A DNA stretch of 64,000 nucleotides, from NCBI RefSeq assembly GCF_001724135.1, contig NZ_MEDS01000025.1:546098-610097 (forward strand), read 5' to 3'. Source of the stretch: Comamonas sp. SCN 65-56 (GTDB lineage: Bacteria > Pseudomonadota > Gammaproteobacteria > Burkholderiales > Burkholderiaceae_C). Under the pieces are notes generated by a model that was given only the letters and a program-made list of their open reading frames with translations, made no database searches and was not told where the DNA came from. The stretch's first letter is position 1. Each line of letters begins with the position of its first letter. Below, piece by piece: positions 1-8,204 of the stretch. A program made the translations under genes and the position numbers.

Positions 1-1593
1 ATGCTGATGTCGCGCCGCGGCGTCGCGCTCAACTCGGAGTTTCGCTACCTGGAGCCGCGCTACAACGGCGAGCTGGGGCTCAATTACATGCCGGCGGACC
101 GGCTGCGCGATCGCAGCCGCTGGCTGGGCCGCATCCAGCACAACGCGCAGATCGCCTCGCCCCTGGGTGACCTGGGCCTGGGGCTCAGCATCCGCCGCGC
201 CAGCGACGACAACTACTGGCGCGACTTCCCCCAGCGCGGTGCCAGCAACACCAATCCGCTGGACACCACCGCGCAGCGGCTGCTGGCGGCCGATGGCAGC
301 CTGCGCTGGTCCCGGGGCAACCACGCGGTCAGCCTGCGCACGCTCAAGTGGCAGACGCTGCAGGACGTGACGTCGCCGATCACCCCGCCCTACGACCTGC
401 TGCCGCAATTGCACTGGGCCTACACGCCCGACAGCGTCGGCTCGGGGCTGGATCTGCGCCTGGATGGCGACTACACGCATTTCCGCGGCGATCGCAGCTT
501 CTACACCCAGCCCAATGCCGCACGCAGCTACTTCGTCGCCCAGCTCAGCCGCCCCTGGCTCACGCCGGCGAGCTTCATCACGCCGCGCCTGCAGCTGCAT
601 GCCACGCGCTACCAGTTCGATACACCGCTCGCCACCGGGCAGACCGCCATCACCCGCGTGCTCCCCACCTTCAGCCTCGACAGTGGCCTGGTGTTCGAGC
701 GCGACGCGGCGTATTTCGGCCGCGGCTTCGTGCAGACGCTGGAGCCGCGCGCCTTCTACACCTTCACGCCGCACCACAACCAGAGCATGCTGCCGGTCTA
801 CGACACGGCGCAGACCGACTTCAACTTCGCCTCCATCTACACCGAGAACTCCTTTGGCGGCAACGATCGCATCGCCGACAACAACCTGCTGACGCTGGGC
901 GTGACCACGCGGCTGCTGGACCCGGGCAGCGGCGCCGAGGCCGTGCGCCTGGGCCTGGCGCAGCGCCTGCGCTTTTCCGACCAGACCGTCACCATGCCCG
1001 GCCAGCCCATGGTGAGCGAGCACCTGTCGGACATCCTGCTCGGTGCCGGCATCCACTGGGTGCCGCAATGGAGCTTTGACTCCACCCTCCAGTACAACCC
1101 CAAGCAGGGCAAGTCGCTGCGCGCCACCATCGCCGCGCGCTACACCCCGGCCAAGTACCACACGCTCAGCGTGGCCTACCGCAAGCAGGATGTCACCGGC
1201 CCCTTCACCGTGGCCAGCAAGCAGCTGGACCTGGGCTGGCAATGGCCGCTGTCCGATGTGTTCGGATCGTCCGGCGGCAGCCCGACCGGGCGGGACGGGC
1301 GCTGGTACAGCGTGGGACGCCTGAACTACAGCCTGATGGATCGCAAGCTGACGGATGCCATCATCGGCGCCGAATACGACAGCTGCTGCTGGACCGGCCG
1401 CGTGGTGCTGGAGCGCCTGCAGATGGGCGCCACCACCTCGAACACGCGCATCCTGCTGCAACTTGAGCTCAAGGGCCTGTCGCGCCTGTCGTTCGGCAAC
1501 AATCCGCTGGCCAGCCTGCAACAGAACGTGCCGGGTTACCAGACGCTCGAGAGCCGCCAACCCGTCCCCAGCCGCTTCACCCGCTACGATTGA
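1..1593 (+). CDS. lptD: LPS-assembly protein LptD, C-terminal part (5' end outside window)
   Basis: Outer-membrane beta-barrel protein that, with LptE, inserts lipopolysaccharide into the outer leaflet. The 530 visible codons are rich in alternating aromatic and polar residues, with repeated short strands such as YTHFRGDRSFYTQ and LEPRAFYTFTPHHNQ, typical of the LptD barrel. A Cys pair (SCCWTGRV) near the C-terminus matches the conserved adjacent cysteines of the family. The N-terminal signal peptide and jellyroll domain are missing because the window begins inside the gene, so the ATG at base 1 is probably internal. surA follows immediately, as in the classical lptD-surA order, which supports the call. 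Confidence 0.93.
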   Translation: MLMSRRGVALNSEFRYLEPRYNGELGLNYMPADRLRDRSRWLGRIQHNAQIASPLGDLGLGLSIRRASDDNYWRDFPQRGASNTNPLDTTAQRLLAADGSLRWSRGNHAVSLRTLKWQTLQDVTSPITPPYDLLPQLHWAYTPDSVGSGLDLRLDGDYTHFRGDRSFYTQPNAARSYFVAQLSRPWLTPASFITPRLQLHATRYQFDTPLATGQTAITRVLPTFSLDSGLVFERDAAYFGRGFVQTLEPRAFYTFTPHHNQSMLPVYDTAQTDFNFASIYTENSFGGNDRIADNNLLTLGVTTRLLDPGSGAEAVRLGLAQRLRFSDQTVTMPGQPMVSEHLSDILLGAGIHWVPQWSFDSTLQYNPKQGKSLRATIAARYTPAKYHTLSVAYRKQDVTGPFTVASKQLDLGWQWPLSDVFGSSGGSPTGRDGRWYSVGRLNYSLMDRKLTDAIIGAEYDSCCWTGRVVLERLQMGATTSNTRILLQLELKGLSRLSFGNNPLASLQQNVPGYQTLESRQPVPSRFTRYD

Positions 1594-1613
1594 GTGCCAA
1601 CCCTTTATCCGCC

Positions 1614-3095
1614 ATGACACCACGCGCCCGATACTCCGCCCTCGCCAGCCTGATGGCCCTGGCGCTGCTTGCCGCGCCGGCCAGCCACGCCCAGAGCCAG
1701 AAACCGTCGGGCAAGGCCGCGGCGCCCGCTGCGCGCAAATCCGTCGCACCGCCCAAGGCGGCAGCGGCCGCTGCCGTGCCTGCAACGCCAGCACCGGCGG
1801 CGGTGCCCGCCGCGGCTGCGGTGCCCGCCGCGGCTGCGGCCAGCGCCAGCCCACAGGCGCTGGCGCCGCGGTCGGCGGATTACATCGTCGCCGTGGTGAA
1901 CTCCGAGCCCATCACCAACAACGAAGTGCGCGCGCGCGCTGCCCGCATCACCGACCAGATGCAGGCCCAGGGCGCCGCCATGCCGCCGCGCGAACAGCTG
2001 CTGCATGAAGCGCTGGAGCGCCTGATTTCCGAGAACATCCAGGTGCAACTGGCGCTGGAATCCGGCATCAAGGTGGACGATTACGCCATCGATCAGGCGG
2101 AACGCTCCGTCGCCCAGCAAAACGATGTCTCGCTGCAGCAGCTGCACCGCCAGCTGGCACAGGAGGGAATCTCCGTCGAACGCTTTCGCCGCGAGCTGCG
2201 CAACCAGCTGCTGACGCTGCGCATCCGCGAGCGCGACGTCGAGTCACGCGTCAAGGTCAGCGACGCCGACGTAGACCAGTTCATGCAGGAGCAGGCGCAA
2301 GGCGCGGACCAGGCCACGCAGGCCATCAATCTCGGCCACATCCTCATCGAGGTGCCGGAGAACGCCAGCCCGCAGCAGGTGGCCGAACGCCAGGCCCGTG
2401 CCGACGAAGTCGCGGCCAAGCTCAAGGCGGGCGCGGACTTCGCCGCGCTGGCGCGGGAATACTCCGACGCCCCCGAGGGCCGCTCCGGCGGAGAGCTCGG
2501 CCTGCGTCCCGAGGACCGCTACCCCGAGCTGTTCCTGGAGGCCACCGCCAAGACAGCCGTCGGCGCCGTGGTCGGGCCGGTGCGCTCGTCGGCGGGCTTC
2601 CACATTCTCAAGGTGATCGAGCGCTCCAAAAACGGCCTGCCCACCATGGCGGTGCAAACACATGCGCGGCACATCCTGCTGCGCGTCGGCCCCAACCAGA
2701 CCGAGGCCCAGGCGGCCGCCAAGCTCGAGGAGCTGCGCCAGCGCATCGTGAGCGGGCAGGGCTCGTTCGAAGCGCTCGCGCGCGAATACTCGCAAGACGG
2801 CAGCAGCAGCCAGGGCGGGGACCTCGGCTGGTCCTACCCCGGCCGCTACGTGCCCGAGTTCCAGCAGGCGCTGGACCAGCTCAAACCCGGTGAAGTCAGC
2901 CAGCCCGTCGTCACCCGCTTTGGCGTGCACCTGATCCAGCTCGAAGGCCGGCGCAAGGTGAAGCTCACGCAGCGCGAGCAGCGTGACCTGGTGCGCGACG
3001 CAGTGCGCTCGAAGAAGCTGGACGAGGCTTACGCCAACTGGATGCGCGAGGAGCGCGCGCGCGCCTACGTGGAGATGCGCGAGCCGCCGCAATAA
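1614..3095 (+). CDS. surA: Periplasmic chaperone/peptidyl-prolyl isomerase SurA
   Basis: Periplasmic chaperone for outer-membrane beta-barrel proteins, fitting its position right after lptD. From the ATG at 1614 the product has 493 residues: a signal peptide ([19 protein letters not shown], cleavage near SHA-QS), an Ala/Pro-rich linker, a SurA N-terminal domain, and two parvulin domains starting near [11 protein letters not shown] and [15 protein letters not shown] at 1590 overlapping the lptD stop is an alternative start, but the ATG gives a more normal signal peptide. The linker contains an exact 18-bp tandem duplication (1800-1835). It is longer than E. coli SurA (about 430 residues), mostly because of this linker. 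Confidence 0.94.
   Translation: MTPRARYSALASLMALALLAAPASHAQSQKPSGKAAAPAARKSVAPPKAAAAAAVPATPAPAAVPAAAAVPAAAAASASPQALAPRSADYIVAVVNSEPITNNEVRARAARITDQMQAQGAAMPPREQLLHEALERLISENIQVQLALESGIKVDDYAIDQAERSVAQQNDVSLQQLHRQLAQEGISVERFRRELRNQLLTLRIRERDVESRVKVSDADVDQFMQEQAQGADQATQAINLGHILIEVPENASPQQVAERQARADEVAAKLKAGADFAALAREYSDAPEGRSGGELGLRPEDRYPELFLEATAKTAVGAVVGPVRSSAGFHILKVIERSKNGLPTMAVQTHARHILLRVGPNQTEAQAAAKLEELRQRIVSGQGSFEALAREYSQDGSSSQGGDLGWSYPGRYVPEFQQALDQLKPGEVSQPVVTRFGVHLIQLEGRRKVKLTQREQRDLVRDAVRSKKLDEAYANWMREERARAYVEMREPPQ
1800..1835 (+). repeat. 18-bp exact tandem duplication in the surA linker
   Basis: Two adjacent copies of an 18-base unit (1800-1817 and 1818-1835) encode Ala/Pro/Val-rich low-complexity sequence between the SurA signal peptide and its chaperone domain. 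The unit is a multiple of three, so copy-number change keeps the frame. Confidence 0.85.
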
Positions 3096-3102
3096 AGCTG
3101 GC

Positions 3103-3876
3103 ATGCAGCACATCCCGCGCAAGCGCTTCGGCCAGCATTTCCTGCGGGACGCGGCCATCATCGACGCCATCGTGCGCGCTATTCAGCCGCGGCCGGGCCA
3201 GGTGATGGTGGAGATCGGCCCGGGCCTGGCGGCGCTCACCCAGCCGCTGCTCGAACGCCTGGGGGCACTCACCGTCATCGAGCTGGACCGCGACCTTGCC
3301 GCGCAACTGCGCCGCAACCCACAACTATCGGTGATCGAATCCGATGTATTGAAAGTGGATTTTGCGCAGATTGCAAGCGCGCTAGCAGCTATCAAAATCA
3401 GAATTTGCGGCAACTTGCCCTACAACATCTCCACACCCATCCTGTTTCACCTGCTGGCGTTTGCCGAAGTGATCGAAGACCAGCACTTCATGCTGCAGAA
3501 AGAGGTGGTGGATCGCATGGTGGCGCCCTGCGACAGTGCCGCGTACGGGCGGCTTTCGGTGATGCTGCAATGGCGCTATGCGATGGAAGATGTGCTCTTC
3601 GTGCCGCCAGCAAGCTTTGATCCGCCGCCGCGGGTGGACAGCAGCGTGGTACGCATGCTGCCATTGGCCACGCCGGCGCCGGTCAATGCGGCGCTGCTCT
3701 CGCAATTGGTGCAGGCCGCGTTCAGCCAGCGCAGAAAGCTGCTGCGTCATCCGCTCGCGCCCTGGCTTGCGACGCACGGCTACGGCGGGGACTTTGATCT
3801 GCAGCGGCGCGCGCAGGAAGTGCCGGTGCAGGAATACGTACAGCTGGCGCAGGCGCTGACCGCCGCCAGCGCCTGA
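3103..3876 (+). CDS. rsmA: 16S rRNA (adenine1518-N6/adenine1519-N6)-dimethyltransferase RsmA (KsgA)
   Basis: SAM-dependent enzyme that dimethylates two adjacent adenines near the 3' end of 16S rRNA. The 257-residue protein starts [14 protein letters not shown], typical for KsgA, then shows the SAM-binding motif [16 protein letters not shown] and the catalytic motif NLPYNIS. The frame stays open about 40 codons upstream into surA, but the ATG at 3103, 7 bases after the surA stop, gives the family N-terminus. A dispersed repeat (core 3374-3397) is read as ASALAAIK just before the NLPYN motif. pdxA, which sits between surA and ksgA in E. coli, is absent here. Confidence 0.95.
   Translation: MQHIPRKRFGQHFLRDAAIIDAIVRAIQPRPGQVMVEIGPGLAALTQPLLERLGALTVIELDRDLAAQLRRNPQLSVIESDVLKVDFAQIASALAAIKIRICGNLPYNISTPILFHLLAFAEVIEDQHFMLQKEVVDRMVAPCDSAAYGRLSVMLQWRYAMEDVLFVPPASFDPPPRVDSSVVRMLPLATPAPVNAALLSQLVQAAFSQRRKLLRHPLAPWLATHGYGGDFDLQRRAQEVPVQEYVQLAQALTAASA
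3345..3400 (+). repeat. Dispersed palindromic repeat inside rsmA
   Basis: Core 3374-3397 contains GCTAGCAGCTATCAAAA, shared with 22744-22766 and 54042-54063 and partly with the complement of 48523-48582. It is read in frame as ...A-L-A-A-I-K in rsmA. The outer limits are approximate. Confidence 0.6.
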
Positions 3877-3887
3877 CGCTCGTGCTC

Positions 3888-3992
3888 ATACGACTTTGCA
3901 TTCAAGCGCAGAACAAGGCGGGAAGCCGTAGACAGTGCTCTGGCACGGCAAGGCGAACCAACGCAGTGATGCGTTTGAAGGCGAAGTCGTAT
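3888..3992. repeat. Intergenic inverted-repeat element (about 105 bp) between convergent reading frames
   Basis: Two imperfect 20-base arms, 3888-3907 and 3973-3992, are reverse complements at 17 of 20 positions. The element lies between the rsmA stop (3876) and a minus-strand stop codon (3992-3994) that overlaps the right arm. It could fold in transcripts from either side and act as a bidirectional terminator, or be a dispersed intergenic repeat. Both readings are inference. Confidence 0.6.
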
Positions 3993-4165
3993 CAGGCGGC
4001 GTCCGCCAGCCAGTAGGCGCTGTTGAAGGGGCTGCTCATGCGCAGCGCCAGCGGCGAGACATCCAGCAGCTTGTCGGTGGGCATGCGCTCACCGGATTCG
4101 GCGTCGATTTGCACGCCGTGCACGGCCAGAGACTGGGCAGCCTGGAGCTGCTCGGCCTCATCAGC
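3992..4165 (-). pseudogene. 3' remnant of an unidentified gene
   Basis: The minus strand carries about 57 codons with strong coding character (third positions mostly G or C) ending in SPFNSAYWLADAA and a TGA. There is no plausible start with a ribosome-binding site, and the frame loses coding character upstream where the barstar gene ends. It looks like the C-terminal end of a truncated gene. I do not recognise the family. A small intact gene using an internal ATG (MPTDKLL) or GTG is possible but less likely. Confidence 0.4.
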
Positions 4166-4199
4166 CCGTTCCGCAGGGCCAAAAGTCGCGGAACGGGCT
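4163..4199. other. 12-bp perfect stem-loop at the 3' end of the barstar gene
   Basis: AGCCCGTTCCGC (4163-4174) pairs perfectly with GCGGAACGGGCT (4188-4199) across a 13-base loop. It overlaps the barstar stop codon (4198-4200). No T-run follows on the minus strand, so it is not a standard intrinsic terminator. It may stabilise the mRNA or mark the recombination joint with the upstream gene remnant. Confidence 0.5.
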
Positions 4200-4740
4200 A
4201 CAGAAAAGAATAGAAGCAGCGAAACGCAATGCGCCGGTCGCCCCAATATTCCGCGGCATCGCGGAAGATGTCGAGCAGTTGCTCGCGCGCTTCCTTGTCG
4301 AACTTCACGGTCGCAGGAATCTGCTCGAGCACCACGACAAAGCCCGGCTGCGGCCCGGCCTTGTGCAGCGGATCGGTCATGCAATCGTAGAGCGCATCGA
4401 AGTTCTTGCCGAAATGCGCCGGAAACAGAAACTGCTGCGCCAGCAGGTCCAGCACATCCTGTTTGGTCTGTGCATGGGCGAGGTTGGCGTACAGGAAGTG
4501 GTGGCCGAGCCGCGCGGCCGTCTCCTGCAGGTCGTTCACGCTGAAGGCGCGAATCGACTGCACGATGTTGGCGCGCACGTTGCGCAGCAGGTTTTCATCG
4601 TCTTGACGAAGTGGCATGTCCATCTCCGCAACTCTTTCTGTCAAAAGTTCATCAAAAGCATTGGTCTTGTCGCCCCATGTCGACAAGGCTTGGGTGTCCG
4701 CGGCGCCAGCCGTTCGATCGCGATCAAAGGCAGACGGCAT
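4198..4740 (-). CDS. Barstar-family ribonuclease inhibitor (immunity protein)
   Basis: Predicted cytoplasmic inhibitor of the ribonuclease encoded just upstream. The barstar-like domain is in the C-terminal half, with the family pattern FGKNFDALYDCMTD (the segment that caps the nuclease active site) and a final RIAFRCFYSFL strand. From the ATG at 4740 the protein has 180 residues, longer than classical barstar (about 90), with an N-terminal extension of unknown role. ATGs at 4623 and 4617 would give a shorter form. Its start overlaps the ribonuclease stop (TGATG), implying translational coupling, so toxin and inhibitor are co-expressed. Confidence 0.85.
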   Translation of the reverse strand: MPSAFDRDRTAGAADTQALSTWGDKTNAFDELLTERVAEMDMPLRQDDENLLRNVRANIVQSIRAFSVNDLQETAARLGHHFLYANLAHAQTKQDVLDLLAQQFLFPAHFGKNFDALYDCMTDPLHKAGPQPGFVVVLEQIPATVKFDKEAREQLLDIFRDAAEYWGDRRIAFRCFYSFL

Positions 4741-5141
4741 CACGGCGTGATCACCCTGAAACTGGTGTAGTGGTCGCTCGTGTAATAGCAGGCATCGGGC
4801 GTGCGCGGCGCTCCGCCGCAAACAATGCGCTGCGCTCCGCGCCCGCGCTGACCCTTCGCCCGTACCGTGTATTCGCGGTAATACCCGCGTTTGTGCACGG
4901 GCAACTGCCGCTCGTAATTGCCGAACACCGAACCATCCTTGTCGTACGGGAACGGGCCGCCTTGCCGGATCAGCGCATAGGTCGCGCGCCCGTTGGCGGG
5001 CAGCTGCTCGACGCTGATCGACGTTGCGGCGGTCGGCTCTGCCACTCCCCGCGCAGCTGCGGGCAGGGCCAGCATGCACACCATGCCGACGAGCCCCGCG
5101 GCAAGCCACTGGCGCGCGCCCCCGGCAAGTGAAATTCCCAT
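4740..5141 (-). CDS. Secreted guanyl-specific ribonuclease, RNase Sa/barnase type
   Basis: Extracellular or periplasmic microbial ribonuclease (N1/T1/barnase superfamily). An N-terminal signal peptide (MGISLAGGARQWLAAGLVGM... ending LPAAARG) precedes a catalytic domain of about 95 residues. Visible catalytic elements are Glu in GYYREYTV, Arg in GAQRIVCGG and His in SDHYTSF, matching the RNase Sa/barnase E-R-H set. Two Cys (IVCGG and DACYY) may form a disulfide. The ATG at 5141 is preceded by a GTAAGG-like ribosome-binding site; an upstream TTG is less likely. The overlapping barstar gene supports a nuclease-inhibitor pair, possibly used against competitors or for nutrient RNA scavenging. Confidence 0.88.
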   Translation of the reverse strand: MGISLAGGARQWLAAGLVGMVCMLALPAAARGVAEPTAATSISVEQLPANGRATYALIRQGGPFPYDKDGSVFGNYERQLPVHKRGYYREYTVRAKGQRGRGAQRIVCGGAPRTPDACYYTSDHYTSFRVITP

Positions 5142-5195
5142 TGGCAACCGCCTTACACAAGCAATCACAAGCAACCCGTCGGCAGCGCCAAACTA

Positions 5196-5314
5196 GGGTT
5201 TACCCGAAATCAAAACGCACTAGTGTGACAAAAACGGCCTGAAAATGCAAGTCTGTGCTGAAAAAATGGGCAGAGCCCCAGGGTTTACCCGGGGTTTTGT
5301 GCAGGTGCACAAAA
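5196..5314. promoter_or_regulatory. Intergenic region with two GGGTTTACCC motifs and a TTTTGTGCA palindrome
   Basis: The region between the ribonuclease gene and maeB (both minus strand) holds GGGTTTACCC at 5196-5205 and again at 5281-5290. The inverted repeat TTTTGTGCA-GG-TGCACAAAA lies at 5295-5314, starting one base past the maeB stop. The first motif could be an operator for the ribonuclease gene. The palindrome has only a 2-base spacer, so it suits a dimeric regulator better than a hairpin. The cognate proteins are unknown. Confidence 0.4.
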
Positions 5315-5315
5315 T

Positions 5316-7643
5316 TCACGTCTGTGCTGCAGCCTGCTCGGCGTTGGCATCGGTCACCGTGAGCGCCACCATGTTGACGATGCGCCGTACCGTGGCGCTG
5401 GGCGTGAGCACATGCACCGGCGCCGCCGCGCCCAGCAGCATCGGGCCGATGGCGATGCCGCCGCCCGCCGCCGTCTTGAGCAGGTTGTAGGCGATATTGG
5501 CCGCGTCGATGTTGGGCATCACCAGCAGGTTGCAGCTGCCCGTCAGCGCGCTGTTGGGCATCAGCGCCTTGCGCGCCTTGGCGTCTAGCGCCACGTCGCC
5601 ATGCATCTCGCCCTCCACCTCGAGCCAGGGCGCCTGCTGCTGCAGCAACTCCAGCACCTGGCGCATCTTGACGGCGCTGGGCTGCTGGCTGGAGCCAAAG
5701 TTGGAATGCGACAGCAGCGCCGCCTTGGGCTTGATGCCAAAACGCAGAATCTCCCGGGCCGCCATCACGGTGATCTCGGCCAGCTGCTCGGCGCTGGGGT
5801 CGTAATTGACGTGGGTATCGACGATGAACACCTCGCGCTCGGGCAGCAGCAACGCGTTCATGCAGGCGTAGGTCCTGGCGCCCTCGCGCTTGCCAATGAC
5901 CTGGTCGATGTACTGCAGGTGGTGCTGGGTGCTGCCCCAGGTGCCGCAGATCAGGCCGTCCACCTCGCCGGTGTGCATCAGCATCGAGCCAATGAGCGTC
6001 AGGCGCCGGCGCATCTCGATCTTGGCGATCGGCACTGTCACGCCCTTGCGTTCGGTCATGCGATGGTAGGTCTGCCAGAAGCCGCGGTAGCGCTCGTCGT
6101 GCTCGACGTTCACCACATCGTAGTCCTGCCCTTCCTTCAGGCGCAGGCCGAATTTTTCGATGCGCTGCGCGATCACCGCCGGCCGCCCGATCAGCGTCGG
6201 GCGGGCGATATGCTCGTCAAACACGATTTGCGCGGCGCGCAGCACGCGCTCTTCCTCGCCCTCGGCGAAGGCGACGCGCTTGAGCTCGCCCTGGCGCGCG
6301 GCCATGAACACCGGCTTCATCATGGTGCCCGAGGCGTAGACCAAGGTCTGCAGATGGTCGGTGTAGGCCGCCATGTCGACGATGGGGCGGCTGGCCACGC
6401 CGCTGGCCATCGCCGCCTGCGCCACCGCCGGCGCGATCTTCATCATCAGGCGCGGATCGAAGGGCTTGGGAATCAGGTATTCGGGACCGAACGAGAGTTG
6501 CTCGCCGGCGTAGGCCGCCGCCACCACCTCGCTTTGCTCGGCCCGCGCCAGTTCGGCAATCGCACGCACTGCCGCAATCTCCATCTCGGTGGTGATGGTC
6601 GTGGCACCGCTGTCCAGTGCCCCGCGGAAGACATAGGGAAAGCACAGGACGTTGTTGACCTGGTTGGGATAGTCGCTGCGCCCGGTGGCGATGATGGCGT
6701 CGCCGCGCACCGCTTGCACTTCCTCGGGCGTGATCTCCGGGTTGGGGTTGGCCAGCGCGAAGATCAGCGGGTGCGCCGCCATCTTGCGCACCATGTCCTG
6801 CTTGAGCACGCCGCCGGCGGACAAGCCCAGGAAAATATCGGCGCCGTCGATGATGTCGGCCAGCGTCCTGGCATCGGTCTGCTGCGCGAAGGCCGCCTTG
6901 GCCTCGTCCATCAGCTCGATGCGGCCCTGGTAAACCACGCCGGCGATATCGCTGACCCAGATGTGTTCGCGCGGCAGGCCGAGCTTGACCAGCAGGCCCA
7001 GGCAGGCGAGCGCCGCCGCCCCGGCGCCCGAGGCGACGAGCTTGACCTGGCTGATGTCCTTGCCGGCGACGGCCAGTGCGTTGAGCACCGCCGCGCCAAC
7101 AACGATGGCGGTGCCGTGCTGGTCATCGTGAAACACCGGAATCTTCATGCGCTCGCGCAGCTTGCGCTCGACATAGAAGCAGTCGGGCGCCTTGATGTCT
7201 TCCAGGTTGATGCCGCCAAAGGTGGGCTCCAGCGCCGCGATGATCTCGACCAGCTTGTCTGGGTCCTTCTCGGCGATCTCGATATCGAACACGTCGATGC
7301 CGGAGAACTTCTTGAACAACACCCCCTTGCCTTCCATCACCGGCTTGCCGGCGAGCGGCCCGATATCGCCCAGGCCCAGCACCGCGGTGCCGTTGGTGAC
7401 CACGCCAACCAGATTGCCGCGCGCGGTATAGCGAAAGGCCGCCGCCGGGTCCTTGACGATTTCCTCGCAGGGCGCCGCCACACCCGGCGAATACGCCAGC
7501 GCCAGCTCGTGGCGGCTGGCCATGGATTTCGTCGCCTGGATGGCAATCTTGCCGGGCCGGGGGTGTTCGTGGTATTCCAGCGCGGCGCGGCGCAGGACTT
7601 CACGTTTGTCGGGAGCGGAATCGAGGATGGTCAGATCTGGCAT
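5316..7643 (-). CDS. maeB: NADP-dependent malic enzyme (malate dehydrogenase, oxaloacetate-decarboxylating), MaeB type
   Basis: Converts malate plus NADP to pyruvate, CO2 and NADPH. The 775-residue protein has the large MaeB layout: an N-terminal malic domain ([22 protein letters not shown]), an NAD(P)-binding domain ([15 protein letters not shown]), and from about residue 440 a C-terminal phosphotransacetylase-like domain, thought in relatives to sense acetyl-CoA. Length fits the family (about 760-770). It is divergent from the small ferredoxin gene at 7742, leaving about 100 bases for promoters. It is not obviously part of the formate dehydrogenase operon. Confidence 0.95.
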   Translation of the reverse strand: MPDLTILDSAPDKREVLRRAALEYHEHPRPGKIAIQATKSMASRHELALAYSPGVAAPCEEIVKDPAAAFRYTARGNLVGVVTNGTAVLGLGDIGPLAGKPVMEGKGVLFKKFSGIDVFDIEIAEKDPDKLVEIIAALEPTFGGINLEDIKAPDCFYVERKLRERMKIPVFHDDQHGTAIVVGAAVLNALAVAGKDISQVKLVASGAGAAALACLGLLVKLGLPREHIWVSDIAGVVYQGRIELMDEAKAAFAQQTDARTLADIIDGADIFLGLSAGGVLKQDMVRKMAAHPLIFALANPNPEITPEEVQAVRGDAIIATGRSDYPNQVNNVLCFPYVFRGALDSGATTITTEMEIAAVRAIAELARAEQSEVVAAAYAGEQLSFGPEYLIPKPFDPRLMMKIAPAVAQAAMASGVASRPIVDMAAYTDHLQTLVYASGTMMKPVFMAARQGELKRVAFAEGEEERVLRAAQIVFDEHIARPTLIGRPAVIAQRIEKFGLRLKEGQDYDVVNVEHDERYRGFWQTYHRMTERKGVTVPIAKIEMRRRLTLIGSMLMHTGEVDGLICGTWGSTQHHLQYIDQVIGKREGARTYACMNALLLPEREVFIVDTHVNYDPSAEQLAEITVMAAREILRFGIKPKAALLSHSNFGSSQQPSAVKMRQVLELLQQQAPWLEVEGEMHGDVALDAKARKALMPNSALTGSCNLLVMPNIDAANIAYNLLKTAAGGGIAIGPMLLGAAAPVHVLTPSATVRRIVNMVALTVTDANAEQAAAQT

Positions 7644-7741
7644 GCGCCGATTGTCGCCGCTCGCGAAATGCCGAGCGCACAGGGGCGATCACGATAACCA
7701 TTGCCGCGAGCAGCCATCGCGTCGCATGGCATGCTGCGCGC

Positions 7742-7984
7742 ATGCACGCTGCGCACAAGGCCATCCCCGCCATCGACCTCGGCCGCTGCACCGGTTGCGG
7801 CTGGTGCGTGGCGGTGTGCCCGCCGCATGTACTCTCGCTGCATGCGGACCGCGACGCGCCCGGCGCCAGCAAGCATTCGGTGCTTGACGACGCGCCGGAC
7901 TGCACCGGCTGCGCGCTGTGTGCGCTGCGCTGCCCGTTCGATGCGATACGCATGGTGCGCCGTCCAGTGCCGGATGCGGCGTGA
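7742..7984 (+). CDS. Small 2[4Fe-4S] ferredoxin-type protein
   Basis: An 80-residue iron-sulfur protein with two cluster motifs, CTGCGWCVAVCP near residue 16 and CTGCALCALRCP near residue 53, typical of bacterial-type ferredoxins that bind two [4Fe-4S] clusters. It has no membrane segment or signal peptide and is likely a cytoplasmic electron carrier. It lies just upstream of the formate dehydrogenase genes and points the same way, but about 220 bases separate them, so co-transcription is uncertain. The partner enzyme is unknown; the formate dehydrogenase or the indolepyruvate-oxidoreductase-like enzyme downstream are candidates. Confidence 0.85.
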   Translation: MHAAHKAIPAIDLGRCTGCGWCVAVCPPHVLSLHADRDAPGASKHSVLDDAPDCTGCALCALRCPFDAIRMVRRPVPDAA

Positions 7985-8077
7985 ACCCGGGCCTGGCCGC
8001 GACTGCTGCCGGCCACCGCGTGCAGCTCGCAGCCGAAATGCCGTGAAAGTCATCCCGCAGGCACTTGCGCGACTTTG

Positions 8078-8108
8078 CATCAGGGTTTACCTGATGTAAC
8101 AAACATCA
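8078..8108. promoter_or_regulatory. Overlapping palindromes upstream of fdnG
   Basis: CATCAGG-GTTTA-CCTGATG (8078-8096) has perfect 7-base arms and overlaps a second inverted repeat, TGATGT-AACAA-ACATCA (8092-8108). The centre resembles the GGGTTTACC motifs before maeB. Its place about 100 bases upstream of the fdnG start suggests an operator for the formate dehydrogenase operon. The spacing does not fit an FNR box. The rest of 7985-8204 shows only the ribosome-binding site AAGGAGAG at about 8191. Confidence 0.4.
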
Positions 8109-8204
8109 CCAAATACCTAGACTGGCCTTGCATCTTTCGATGGCAGGGTTTTTTACTGTCATCGCGAGCATGGCTTTTCTCCACAACCGAAAGGAGAGTT
8201 TCCG

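Noticed and set aside
5295..5314. TTTTGTGCA/TGCACAAAA as the maeB terminator
   Set aside because: The 2-base spacer is too short for a normal hairpin loop, so it is kept only as a palindrome.
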